Positions 14,188 to 22,054 are shown, counted from the stretch's first letter. The stretch: 30,914 bases of DNA from Pontibacterium sp049603715 (GCA_049603715.1 JBMYSW010000034.1:1-30914); one strand, 5' to 3'. The notes: a model not told the origin generated them from the letters alone. Numbers and translations: made by a program.

Positions 14188-14961
14188 ATGCGGGTTATTA
14201 CCTTCAATACACAAGGTATTGAACAAGCAGCCGATAATGGCTTATTCGACTGGCTTCAGCACCAAAATGCAGACGTTGTATGCCTGCAAGACTTGCGTGC
14301 TAAAGAATATCAGCTCGATGGTGATCGCTATCATCCCGAGGGTTATTACCCCTTCTTTTTTGATGCCTTTGAAGACGGTTACAGTGGTGTGGCGATTTAT
14401 ACTCGTACCATGCCAAAAGCAGTGATGACCGGTTTGGGTTTTGAGCTGTGCGACTTCCATGGCCGCTTTATCCAAGCAGACTTTGATAAGGTGAGTATTT
14501 CTTCACTTAGCGTGCCTTCGGGCTTAGCGAACGAAGAAGCGCAAGCAACAAAAGTCGAGTTTTTGCAGCACTATGTCGCGCACATGAAAAAAACCCTGCG
14601 TAAGCGCCGCGACTTTATTTTTTGCGGTACCTTGCACACAGCACGTAAGCCGATTGATTTAAGCAACTGGTATGTAAACCAAGAAGTATCAGGTTTCTTG
14701 CCCGAAGAGCGCGAAATGATCGAAGAGATCTTTGCCGAAATGGGATTTATCGATACCTTCCGTGAAATCAACAAAGCGGATCGCCAGTTTACTTGGTGGC
14801 CTGACTACAACAGTGCACGTACCTTGAATGAAGGCGCACGCATTGACTATCAAATTAGCACAGCTAACCTGCGCAAAACCGTAAAAGATGCTCGCATCTA
14901 CCGCGACGAGCAGTTTAGTGAGCATGCTCCTTTGATTATCGATTACGACATCGATTTATAA
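14188..14961 (+). CDS. crc: Catabolite repression control protein Crc
   Basis: A 257-residue member of the exonuclease III fold that matches Pseudomonas Crc in length, order of motifs (FNTQGI, VVCLQD, GRFIQADFDKVSI, SGFLPEERE, FTWWPDYNSA, SEHAPLIIDYD) and gene neighbourhood next to pyrE. Crc acts with Hfq to repress translation of catabolic mRNAs. Of the exonuclease III active-site residues, Asn7, His246 and Asp220 remain, but the Glu is Asp35, Tyr109 is Ser108, the GDMN motif is GTLH (147-150) and the SDH motif is SEH (244-246). Loss of these residues argues against nuclease activity. GGGA lies about ten bases before the ATG. Annotation pipelines may call it xthA. Confidence 0.9.
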   Translation: MRVITFNTQGIEQAADNGLFDWLQHQNADVVCLQDLRAKEYQLDGDRYHPEGYYPFFFDAFEDGYSGVAIYTRTMPKAVMTGLGFELCDFHGRFIQADFDKVSISSLSVPSGLANEEAQATKVEFLQHYVAHMKKTLRKRRDFIFCGTLHTARKPIDLSNWYVNQEVSGFLPEEREMIEEIFAEMGFIDTFREINKADRQFTWWPDYNSARTLNEGARIDYQISTANLRKTVKDARIYRDEQFSEHAPLIIDYDIDL

Positions 14962-14978
14962 CAAAAAGCTTCATGCAC

Positions 14979-15006
14979 AAAAAAGGCGCCGAGTGGCGCC
15001 TTTTTT
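14979..15006. terminator. Bidirectional Rho-independent terminator between crc and rph
   Basis: AAAAAAGGCGCC, a four-base loop GAGT, and GGCGCCTTTTTT form a perfect 12-base-pair stem. It has six Ts on the 3' side when read from either strand. It lies 18 bases after crc and 13 bases after the end of convergent rph, so it serves both. Confidence 0.93.
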
Positions 15007-15018
15007 GTGGGTGCTTTC

Positions 15019-15792
15019 TTAGTCTTTAGCAAGCGCTGCTTTTTGCATTTCGACTAGCTCGCCAATGCCCTTTTCAGCAAGTGCGAGCATCGCGTCTAAC
15101 TCGGCTTTGGTGTAAGGCGCGCCTTCTGCGGTGCCTTGTACTTCTACAAAACCGCCTTGCTCCGTCATGATGACATTCATGTCCGTTTCGGCTTTTGAGT
15201 CTTCTGCGTAGTCTAGGTCGAGTACTGGCTCGCCTTCGTACACACCCACGGAAATTGCAGCGATGTGGTGCTTAAGTGGGTTGCCTTTAATGGCGCCGTT
15301 TTTGTCTTTGGCTAAAAAGCTGACGGCGTCGGCCAGTGCGACAAATGCGCCCGTAATAGAAGCGGTGCGAGTACCACCGTCGGCTTGAAGCACGTCACAG
15401 TCGATGGTGATGGTATTTTCGCCCAGTTTGTTAAGGTCCATCGCTGCACGCAATGAGCGGCCGATGAGACGTTGAATTTCGATGGTGCGTCCACCTTGTT
15501 GGCCACGTGCCGCTTCGCGGTTGTTACGTGTGCCGGTAGCACGAGGTAGCATGCCGTATTCTGCTGTCACCCAGCCCGAGCCACTGCCACGAAGGAAACG
15601 AGGCACGCCGCGTTCGACAGACGCTGTACACAGTACCTTGGTGTTACCAAACTCAACTAACACGGAGCCTTCCGCATGCATGGTGTAGTGACGAGTGATG
15701 TTGACCTTGCGCATTTGGTCAGGGGCGCGGCCGCTTGGGCGTTGCTTGTTAAGGCCTAAGTCGCGAAGTTGATCAGAAAGGCTAGAGCTCAT
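15019..15792 (-). CDS. rph: Ribonuclease PH, with N-terminal extension
   Basis: A 257-residue phosphorolytic exoribonuclease that trims the 3' ends of tRNA precursors. The family core begins at RPSGRAPDQMR (residue 18) and continues with HAEGSVLVEFG, CTASVERGVPRFLRG, GWVTAEYGMLPRAT, REAARGQQGGRTIEIQRLIGRSLRA, CDVLQADGGTRTASITGA and EDSKAETDMNVIMT, all well conserved, so activity is expected. The first 17 residues (MSSSLSDQLRDLGLNKQ) are not part of normal RNase PH; no other in-frame start codon lies between them and the core. The ribosome site is weak (GGTAG upstream). A yicC gene is not next to it, unlike in Pseudomonas. Confidence 0.96.
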   Translation of the reverse strand: MSSSLSDQLRDLGLNKQRPSGRAPDQMRKVNITRHYTMHAEGSVLVEFGNTKVLCTASVERGVPRFLRGSGSGWVTAEYGMLPRATGTRNNREAARGQQGGRTIEIQRLIGRSLRAAMDLNKLGENTITIDCDVLQADGGTRTASITGAFVALADAVSFLAKDKNGAIKGNPLKHHIAAISVGVYEGEPVLDLDYAEDSKAETDMNVIMTEQGGFVEVQGTAEGAPYTKAELDAMLALAEKGIGELVEMQKAALAKD

Positions 15793-15880
15793 AAAAAAGG
15801 CTACCGTGCAAAGTGCCAGCCGATGGCAGGCGGTTAACGTTAAATCCTCGCACTATTTTAAAGCAGTTGTGACCATAAGG

Positions 15881-15896
15881 CACCTTACACAAGGTG
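15881..15896 (-). terminator. Small stem-loop downstream of the TSUP permease
   Basis: CACCTT and AAGGTG pair perfectly around ACAC, about 50 bases past the end of the permease gene in its direction of transcription. No T-run follows, so termination is uncertain. The rest of the 155-base gap to rph holds no gene that could be supported. Confidence 0.3.
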
Positions 15897-15947
15897 AGAA
15901 TTGTATCGGCAAAGCGTGGAATCTGTTTTTTACTGCGGTTTCTCAAA

Positions 15948-16700
15948 TTACCAAAGTGATAGGGCTTGCCAGATTAAGCGAAACGCCAGCAGGGTTAAGA
16001 TAATGTCGAACACGCGGCTAAATTGATAATCGGGAATATAGCTGAGTAACTTAAGGCCCAACCATGTGCCCACAGTGCCGCTGGCGATCATGGCGCAGAG
16101 TAAGGGCAGCCACTGAATAATCTCGACACCGGCATAACTAAAAACACCGACCTTTACGATATGTTGAAATGTCATCGCGGCGGCAAAGGTGGCGATGGTT
16201 ACGTGTCGTTGTGTGTACATTTGCTTGATAAAAGCACCCACCAATGGGCCGGTTGCGCCCACAAATAAGGTAATAAACCCCGTCGCGCTAGAAGCGGCAA
16301 AGATGCCAGAGGGGGTGAGTGCGCCTTTTGGCAGGTTGGGACCCCAGCATAAAAACAAAATAAAAGCGGCAATGGTGAGATACATCACCGCTGGGTCGAG
16401 GGAGATGAGTAACCAACTGCCCACCGCTGCGCCTAATAAGGAACCGGCCGAAAACGGCTTTAACAGCGGCCAATCAATGTGTCGCCAGTTGAGGGTGGCG
16501 CGGCTGGCGTTAGAGCCCAGTTGCACAATGCCATGTAACGGCACAATCAGTGTTGGGGGTAGCACTTGTGCCATGACGCCGAGCAACACGATTCCGCCAC
16601 CTGCGCCTAAGGCTGCAGTGATAAATGATGTGATCCCAGCGGTAGCGATAAGAAAGAAGCTGAGGGCAGTAGAAAAGTCAGGCGGAAGCAGCGATAGCAT
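15948..16700 (-). CDS. TSUP family membrane permease (TauE/SafE-like)
   Basis: A 250-residue, very hydrophobic protein with about eight membrane segments in two related halves. The first half carries ALGAGGGIVLLGVM and PLHGIVQLGSNASRA; the second carries FVGATGPLVGAFIKQM and TFQHIVKV. These are the hallmarks of the TauE/SafE (TSUP) family, whose members export or import sulfite, sulfoacetate or other small organosulfur and carboxylate anions. The substrate cannot be read from the sequence. It is divergent from tal, with which it shares a 354-base regulatory gap, and it lies in a block not found here in Pseudomonas. No clear ribosome site precedes the ATG. Confidence 0.88.
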   Translation of the reverse strand: MLSLLPPDFSTALSFFLIATAGITSFITAALGAGGGIVLLGVMAQVLPPTLIVPLHGIVQLGSNASRATLNWRHIDWPLLKPFSAGSLLGAAVGSWLLISLDPAVMYLTIAAFILFLCWGPNLPKGALTPSGIFAASSATGFITLFVGATGPLVGAFIKQMYTQRHVTIATFAAAMTFQHIVKVGVFSYAGVEIIQWLPLLCAMIASGTVGTWLGLKLLSYIPDYQFSRVFDIILTLLAFRLIWQALSLW

Positions 16701-16812
16701 GGTGTTTTTGGGTTATGGAAGTGGGGCTTAACCCTATCCAAGTTTGCGGGTGGGCTCAATCTATGGCGACGTTTTTGAATTGCTGGGCCGAAAAATCAAT
16801 GTGATTGGTGTT

Positions 16813-16957
16813 TCATTTGTTCGGCTTGCTTATTAATTGTCTGGGGTTTATATCCATTATTTGAGTTTCACAGGTGTTTATTAGTAATTATATGACAATT
16901 TAGCTGTATCTTTTGTTCTTGTGTTGATCATATGTTCATTTGGTGTATCATTTGTTC
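16813..16957 (+). promoter_or_regulatory. Four-copy TCWTWTGTTC repeat, candidate SorC-type operators
   Basis: TCATTTGTTC occurs at 16813-16822 and 16948-16957, TCTTTTGTTC at 16909-16918 and TCATATGTTC at 16928-16937. All are in the same orientation, and the last three start 19 and 20 bases apart, close to two helical turns. They lie over and just upstream of the candidate tal promoter. A SorC-family regulator gene lies just past tkt, so its binding here is the simplest reading. The repeats are seen; the binding protein is inferred. Confidence 0.6.
16924..16951 (+). promoter_or_regulatory. Candidate promoter of tal-tkt
   Basis: TTGATC (16924-16929) and TATCAT (16946-16951) are 16 bases apart, with four and five of six matches to the sigma-70 boxes. 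Two of the TGTTC repeats overlap the boxes, which would suit repression. The leader to the tal start would be about 95 bases. Confidence 0.45.
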
Positions 16958-17033
16958 CCAACAAAGAGTTGAGGTCAATGCGAGTGAGGCGCGTGTCGCT
17001 CGAGGCCTAAGGCTCTTTATTTGGCGACCGGTA

Positions 17034-17041
17034 AATAACAA
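17034..17041 (+). promoter_or_regulatory. AANAANAA (Hfq/Crc-type) motif before tal
   Basis: AATAACAA matches the AANAANAA catabolite-activity motif exactly and lies three bases before the tal ribosome site AGAGG (17044-17048), the usual location for Hfq/Crc translational repression in pseudomonads. The motif is short and could occur by chance. Confidence 0.4.
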
Positions 17042-17054
17042 AAAGAGGTACACG

Positions 17055-18023
17055 ATGAACTTGCTCGAACAGCTAAAACAATACTCTGATGTAGTGGCCG
17101 ATACGGGCGACTTAGAGGCGATTCGCCGATTTTCTCCTTTAGATGCCACCACTAACCCATCGATTATTTTAAAAGCCATTAATACGGGCGAGTATGACGC
17201 TCTAGTCACAGAGGCCATTACTTGGGCTCAGTCACAAAATACCCTTGAATCAGAAATGGCAGCCAAAGTCGCTGACCGTTTGGTGGTGCTGATGGGCTGC
17301 GAAATTTTGAAAAGCATTCCCGGTCGGGTATCTACTGAAGTGCCTGCGGCGCTATCGTTTGATACCCAAGCAACGGTCGAAAAAGCCCGTGCATTGGTGG
17401 CTTATTACGAAGAGTTAGGTGTCAGTCGCGCCAAGGTGTTAATTAAAATTGCCGCGACGTGGGAAGGAGTAAAAGCAGCCGAAGTCCTTGAAAAAGAAGG
17501 GATTGAAACCAACCTTACGCTGATCTTTAACTTCGCCCAAGCCCGTGCCTGTGCCGAGGCTGGGGTATTTTTAATCTCGCCATTTGTGGGTCGTATTCTC
17601 GATTGGTACCGCAAGGCTAATCCCACTAAGGACTATGCACCCGCCGAAGAGCCGGGCGTCGAGTCGGTGTCCTCTATTTATCAGTATTTCCGCGAGCATG
17701 GTTACGCTACCGTGGTAATGGGTGCGAGCTTTCGTAACATCGGCGAAATTTTGGCGTTGGCAGGGTGCGACCGCTTAACCATTAGCCCAGCCTTGTTAGA
17801 CGAGTTAGCGAGTACAGAGGGCGAGTTGTCTCCTTCGTTAACCTTTAAAGGCGAACCTCAAGCGGCACCCGAAGCTTTATCAGAAGCAACATTCCGTTGG
17901 ATGATGAACGAAGACCCAATGGCGACGGAAAAGCTAGCCGAGGGCATTCGTGTATTTGCACAAGATCAGCAAGTGCTAGAAGCCTTGTTGGCTGAGCGCA
18001 TTGTGGAGGTGGCCCATGCTTAA
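17055..18023 (+). CDS. tal: Transaldolase
   Basis: A 322-residue class-1 (TalB-type) transaldolase of the non-oxidative pentose phosphate pathway. It moves a dihydroxyacetone unit between sedoheptulose 7-phosphate and glyceraldehyde 3-phosphate. The Schiff-base lysine is Lys131 in VLIKIAATWEG. Other conserved parts are LDATTNPSII, GRVSTEVPAALSFDT, GIETNLTLIFNFAQARACAEAG and LISPFVGRILDWY. The ATG at 17055 has AGAGG well placed and starts like E. coli TalB; an upstream in-frame start at 16932 would add an unrelated 41 residues. The gene overlaps tkt by eight bases, so the two are co-translated. Confidence 0.97.
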   Translation: MNLLEQLKQYSDVVADTGDLEAIRRFSPLDATTNPSIILKAINTGEYDALVTEAITWAQSQNTLESEMAAKVADRLVVLMGCEILKSIPGRVSTEVPAALSFDTQATVEKARALVAYYEELGVSRAKVLIKIAATWEGVKAAEVLEKEGIETNLTLIFNFAQARACAEAGVFLISPFVGRILDWYRKANPTKDYAPAEEPGVESVSSIYQYFREHGYATVVMGASFRNIGEILALAGCDRLTISPALLDELASTEGELSPSLTFKGEPQAAPEALSEATFRWMMNEDPMATEKLAEGIRVFAQDQQVLEALLAERIVEVAHA

Positions 18024-20043
18024 TCAATTTTTGGGCGCCACAGCCAGTCAAGACCGTCGCCATTTAGCTAATGCCATTCGTGCCCTGAGTATGGACGGTG
18101 TTGAGGCGGCTAATTCAGGTCACCCAGGTGCACCTATGGGTATGGCCGATATTGCCGAAGTCTTGTGGCGCGACTTTTTAAGCCATAACCCTAACGACCC
18201 AAGTTGGCCTAACCGCGACCGCTTTGTGCTGTCTAATGGTCATGGCTCGATGCTGCTCTACAGTCTATTGCACTTGAGTGGCTACGATCTCAGCCTTGAT
18301 GACTTAAAAGCCTTTCGCCAAATGGGCTCGCGTACACCGGGTCACCCTGAGTTAGGTTATGCGCCGGGTGTCGAAACCACCACTGGGCCGCTGGGCCAAG
18401 GCTTAGCCAATGCCGTGGGTATGGCGTTGGCCGAAAAGACTTTGGCAGCGCAATTTAACCGCGAAGGTCATGCCTTGGTTGATCATTACACCTACGTATT
18501 TGTGGGTGATGGCTGCTTGATGGAAGGTATTTCGCACGAAGTTTGCTCTTTGGCGGGAACACAGCAGCTAGGCAAGCTGGTGGTGTTTTATGACGACAAC
18601 AATATTTCGATCGACGGTCATGTGGATGCTTGGTTTAGCGATGATACCGTCGCTCGCTTTGAGGCCTATGGCTGGCATGTGGTTGCCGATTTGGATGGCC
18701 ACGACAGTGCGGCTATTCATGGGGCGGTGCTCGAAGCACGAGCAGACCAGCGTCCGAGCTTAATTTGCTGCAAAACCACCATTGGCTTTGGTGCGCCTAA
18801 CAAAGGCGGTAGTCACGATTGTCATGGCGCGCCCCTCGGTGCCGACGAGATTGCAGCTGCAAGGCAAGCCTTGTCTTGGCCTTACGAGGCCTTCGAAATT
18901 CCCAACGATGTTTATACCCAATGGCAGGCCACAGAGGCCGGCGCTGAGGCGCAAGCCGCATGGCAAGGTGTGTTTGATCGTTACAGCGAGGCTTACCCTG
19001 CGTTAGCAAAAGAGTTTGCTCGCCGCGTTAAAGGCGAGTTGCCACCTCAGTGGCCGAGCTGTGTAACTGAGTTGGTGAAGCAGGCCAGTCGCCAAGACAA
19101 ACCCGTGGCGACACGTAAATGCTCGCAAAACGTGATTGAAGCGTTGGGCCCAGCATTACCTGAGCTGCTGGGTGGTTCGGCAGACTTGGCGCCGTCAAAC
19201 CTGACGATGTGGTCGGGGTCACAAGCGATCACGCCTGATATGCCAAGCGGTAACTACCTGCATTACGGTGTGCGCGAGTTTGGTATGGCTGCCATGATGA
19301 ACGGCATGAGCTTGTATGGCGGCTTTATTCCATACGGTGGCACCTTCTTAATGTTTATGGAGTACGCCCGTAATGCGGTGCGTATGGCGGCACTCATGAA
19401 GCAGCGCTGCTTATATGTCTTTACCCATGACTCTATTGGTTTGGGTGAGGATGGCCCGACACACCAACCGGTAGAGCAGATTGCATCCTTGCGTACGACA
19501 CCTAACCTGCACACATGGAGACCGTGTGATGAAACCGAGACTGCATTGGCATGGGTGAATGCATTGGAGCGTAATGACGGCCCAAGCGCCTTTATCTTGT
19601 CGCGCCAAGGGTTAGCGCCACAAGCGCGCAGTGCGGAGCAAGTCGAGGCTATTCGCCGTGGTGGCTATGTGTTAAGTGACAGCGAAGGCGAGCCTGAGCT
19701 AATACTCATAGCGACAGGTTCAGAAGTGGCGCTGGCGCAATCGGCTGCCGATGAACTTCGCGCTAAAGGTACCAAGGTGCGTGTGGTGTCTATGCCTTGT
19801 GCTGAGGTCTTTATGGCGCAGTCAGCGGACTATCAAGAGAGCGTATTACCGAAGCATGTGCGCAAGCGTATGGCGATTGAATGTGCATCGTCTAACTATT
19901 GGCGCGCGTTTGTAGGCTTAGATGGTGATGTTGTGGGTATCGACACCTTTGGTGAGTCGGCACCAGCAGGTGACTTAATGAAGCACTTTGGTTTTACCTG
20001 CGAGGCCGTGGTGTCACGGTGTGAGCAGTTGTTGGCGGGCTAG
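18016..20043 (+). CDS. tkt: Transketolase
   Basis: A 675-residue thiamine-diphosphate enzyme that moves two-carbon units in the pentose phosphate pathway. The N-terminal domain shows NSGHPGAPMGMADIAEVLW and the cofactor motif GDGCLMEGISHE ending in DDNN. The middle domain has the catalytic Glu in HYGVREFGMAAMMNG and the HDSIGLGEDGPTHQPVEQ segment. The C-terminal domain ends with TFGESAPAGDLMKHFGFT. GGAGG lies six bases before the ATG at 18016, inside the end of tal. Length and motifs match the E. coli enzyme. Together with tal it gives the complete non-oxidative carbon-shuffling pair. A strong terminator follows. Confidence 0.97.
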   Translation: MLNQFLGATASQDRRHLANAIRALSMDGVEAANSGHPGAPMGMADIAEVLWRDFLSHNPNDPSWPNRDRFVLSNGHGSMLLYSLLHLSGYDLSLDDLKAFRQMGSRTPGHPELGYAPGVETTTGPLGQGLANAVGMALAEKTLAAQFNREGHALVDHYTYVFVGDGCLMEGISHEVCSLAGTQQLGKLVVFYDDNNISIDGHVDAWFSDDTVARFEAYGWHVVADLDGHDSAAIHGAVLEARADQRPSLICCKTTIGFGAPNKGGSHDCHGAPLGADEIAAARQALSWPYEAFEIPNDVYTQWQATEAGAEAQAAWQGVFDRYSEAYPALAKEFARRVKGELPPQWPSCVTELVKQASRQDKPVATRKCSQNVIEALGPALPELLGGSADLAPSNLTMWSGSQAITPDMPSGNYLHYGVREFGMAAMMNGMSLYGGFIPYGGTFLMFMEYARNAVRMAALMKQRCLYVFTHDSIGLGEDGPTHQPVEQIASLRTTPNLHTWRPCDETETALAWVNALERNDGPSAFILSRQGLAPQARSAEQVEAIRRGGYVLSDSEGEPELILIATGSEVALAQSAADELRAKGTKVRVVSMPCAEVFMAQSADYQESVLPKHVRKRMAIECASSNYWRAFVGLDGDVVGIDTFGESAPAGDLMKHFGFTCEAVVSRCEQLLAG

Positions 20044-20076
20044 AGGCTGTCGTCCCAATCAGCTTTCTGGCTTTTT

Positions 20077-20111
20077 GAGCACCCTAGTGTCGGCTAAGGT
20101 GCTCTTTTTTT
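20077..20111 (+). terminator. Rho-independent terminator of tal-tkt
   Basis: GAGCACC (20077-20083) and GGTGCTC (20098-20104) form a seven-base-pair stem around a 14-base loop, followed by seven Ts (20105-20111). It lies 34 bases past tkt and just before the end of the convergent regulator gene. Confidence 0.9.
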
Positions 20112-20122
20112 GCCTGACGGTT

Positions 20123-21106
20123 TTATGGGCGATTGCGGGTCGCGTCGTCGAGTTGCAGCAAGGTGAGTACATTGCTGGTGGTGGTGATTAGGGTGTTGAT
20201 GGCACCGGTGCGCAGAGCGCCCAAAATGGCTGCGCCTTTGGTACTTTCGCTAGCGACCGCCACTACATTGGGAATGCGTGCCACTTCGTTAATGTTGAGG
20301 CCAATCACGTGGTTTTGTAACTCAACCGCCGAGCGCTCACCATAAATGTTAATAAAGTCGTAACCCATCATGTCGCCGATGGTGCCAGACAGGCGAGCGT
20401 GGCTAATTTCTTGCGGTGTGAACCAGCCCATGCGCACCAAGTTGCTGTCTTCGCTGATATCGCCAATGCCAATCAGTGCTAGGTCTGCACGGCGAGCGGC
20501 ATCCAGGGTTTGTTTGATAGTAGGGTTGGCGAGCAAGTGCGTACGTAGCTCAGTGTCGTCAACATAAGCTGGCGAGTAAAGGGTTTCAGACTCGCCACCA
20601 AAGCGTGTCGCTAAACGGCGACAAATGTGGTCGGGGTTCATCACCTCGCCCGCACGGTGCGAACCGCCAATGGAGCTAACAAATGTGCAGCGACGAGGCG
20701 TGGCCTGAGTAATATTGTCGGGGATAGCGCCCACATTTCGGCCCATACCCACCGCGACAATCATGCGGTCTTCTAGGGTGTCTTCAAGGTATTTTGCGGC
20801 CAAGGCTGCAACATTGGCGCGTTGTTTTTCTGGGTCGGGGGTGTCAATGGCAATAAAAGCGCGGTCGATCTTAAAACGCTCTTTAAGCACCTTTTCGTAG
20901 GTGCTCTGTACGCTGGAGTGGTTGCGTACCTGAATATCAACAATGCCTTCGTCAGTCGCGCGCTTCAGCAAGCGGCTAACGCGTGGGCGAGAGATATCCA
21001 GTGCTTGGGCGATTTGCTCTTGAGTTTCGTTTTCGACGTAATAGCGAACAGCCACATCAGTAATCAGTTGGATATCGGAAGAAATAAGATCGTTTTGTCG
21101 GGTCAC
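20123..21106 (-). CDS. SorC/DeoR-type sugar-binding transcriptional regulator
   Basis: A regulator of about 327 residues. A helix-turn-helix at about residues 27-48 (ETQEQIAQALDISRPRVSRLL) precedes a large C-terminal sugar-phosphate-binding domain of the SorC class (VAVGMGRNVGAIPDNI, FVSSIGGSHRAGEVMNPDHICRR, DLALIGIGDISEDSNL and the terminal VAVASESTKGAAILGALR). SorC proteins sense phosphorylated sugars such as fructose bisphosphate or deoxyribose phosphate. It is convergent with tal-tkt and is their likely regulator. The start is uncertain: GTG at 21106 has AGG about seven bases upstream and gives a normal length, while a TTG at 21157 would add 17 residues. Confidence 0.88.
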   Translation of the reverse strand: MTRQNDLISSDIQLITDVAVRYYVENETQEQIAQALDISRPRVSRLLKRATDEGIVDIQVRNHSSVQSTYEKVLKERFKIDRAFIAIDTPDPEKQRANVAALAAKYLEDTLEDRMIVAVGMGRNVGAIPDNITQATPRRCTFVSSIGGSHRAGEVMNPDHICRRLATRFGGESETLYSPAYVDDTELRTHLLANPTIKQTLDAARRADLALIGIGDISEDSNLVRMGWFTPQEISHARLSGTIGDMMGYDFINIYGERSAVELQNHVIGLNINEVARIPNVVAVASESTKGAAILGALRTGAINTLITTTSNVLTLLQLDDATRNRP

Positions 21107-21269
21107 GACTGGGCCTGTTCTGTCAAAATTAAAAGCTAATAACGTACAAGGGTGCAAAAACTGTCTGCGCCGTGCACAAGTGTTACGTTTAATAGTATAT
21201 CAGCCTTCCGTTAGGTAATAGCTTTGTTTACCTGCTTTTACTGTTTGTCTGAGCAATTGCGCGCAAGCC

Positions 21270-21298
21270 GTGACCCGCTGCGGGTGAGAGGCTATACT
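21270..21298 (+). promoter_or_regulatory. Candidate promoter of gmk-rpoZ
   Basis: GTGACC (21270-21275) and TATACT (21293-21298) are separated by 17 bases, with four and five of six matches. They lie about 80 bases before gmk in the divergent gap from the SorC regulator. Confidence 0.45.
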
Positions 21299-21376
21299 TT
21301 GGCAAAAAATAATGGCGACAGCGCATGCCAAGTGGCTTTGCGCAGGTACGCGTTATAGCGGATTTAGAGAAAGTTA

Positions 21377-21994
21377 ATGAGCGAACAAGGTACTCTGTAT
21401 ATTGTGTCTGCCCCTTCGGGTGCGGGTAAAACCAGTCTAGTTAAAGCGCTGTTGCAGCAAGACGCCCAAGTCGTGGTGTCTGTGTCCCATACAACGCGCG
21501 GCCAACGCCCAGGTGAAGTTGACGGTCAAGACTACAACTTTGTCACCAAAGAAATGTTTACCCAAATGGTGGCCGAAGACTCATTCCTAGAGCATGCCGA
21601 AGTGTTTGGTAACTGCTACGGCACGTCTCAGCGCTGGGTAGAAGCGTCTCTGAGCCGTGGCCTTGACGTGATTCTTGAAATCGATTGGCAGGGCGCGCAA
21701 CAGGTGCGCAAACGTTTGCCAGAGGCTAAGTCGATTTTTATTTTGCCGCCGTCAAAAGCAGAGCTGCAAAGCCGCTTGTCGAATCGTGGTACTGACTCGG
21801 ACGAGGTCATTGCCCGTCGTATGTCAGAGGCTGTTTCTGAAATGAGTCACTTTGATGAGTATGACTACCTCGTTATCAACGACGACTTTGATACGGCATT
21901 GGCCGAGCTGGCTTCTGTGTTCAGCGGCCGTCGTCAGTGCCTTGGTGTGCAAACCATAAAACACCGTAATCTCATCAGCGATCTATTGTCTTAG
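21377..21994 (+). CDS. gmk: Guanylate kinase
   Basis: A 205-residue cytoplasmic enzyme that phosphorylates GMP to GDP with ATP. The P-loop is APSGAGKTSL at residues 12-21. The GMP-binding region follows (SVSHTTRGQRPGEVDGQDYNFV, FLEHAEVFGNCYGTS), and ILEIDWQGAQQVRK and the lid (SRLSNRGTDSDEVIARR) complete the fold. Length matches E. coli Gmk. A GAGAAAG ribosome site precedes the ATG. It lies 60 bases upstream of rpoZ, the usual order, and supplies GDP, the substrate for the alarmone system of spoT close by. Confidence 0.97.
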   Translation: MSEQGTLYIVSAPSGAGKTSLVKALLQQDAQVVVSVSHTTRGQRPGEVDGQDYNFVTKEMFTQMVAEDSFLEHAEVFGNCYGTSQRWVEASLSRGLDVILEIDWQGAQQVRKRLPEAKSIFILPPSKAELQSRLSNRGTDSDEVIARRMSEAVSEMSHFDEYDYLVINDDFDTALAELASVFSGRRQCLGVQTIKHRNLISDLLS

Positions 21995-22054
21995 GCTAAG
22001 TAAGGCTTTAAACTACGCGGTCTATCAAGATTGCTCTAACTAAGAGGTTTTATC

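Larger units (their letters stand above)
16701..17054. other. Regulatory gap between the TSUP permease and tal
   Basis: About 350 bases, AT-rich in the middle, without a gene that could be supported. An open frame runs from 16932 into tal, but its first part has no ribosome site and no similarity to transaldolase. The gap contains four TGTTC-type repeats, a candidate promoter and an AANAANAA motif, listed separately. Confidence 0.6.

Noticed and set aside
15806..16003. Small open frame between rph and the permease gene, possible yicC remnant
   Set aside because: The 65-residue product has no YicC features and overlaps the permease end on the other strand.
16189..16731. 180-codon open frame opposite the TSUP permease
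   Set aside because: It is antisense to a clear membrane protein gene; its Pro/Ala/Asn-rich product is typical of a shadow frame.
16932..17054. Upstream extension of the transaldolase frame (41 extra residues)
   Set aside because: No ribosome site at 16932, no family similarity, and the segment overlaps the candidate promoter and repeats. The ATG at 17055 has AGAGG and the normal TalB start.
20822..21139. 105-codon open frame opposite the SorC regulator
   Set aside because: It lies antisense to conserved DNA-binding and sensor parts, with no recognisable domain.
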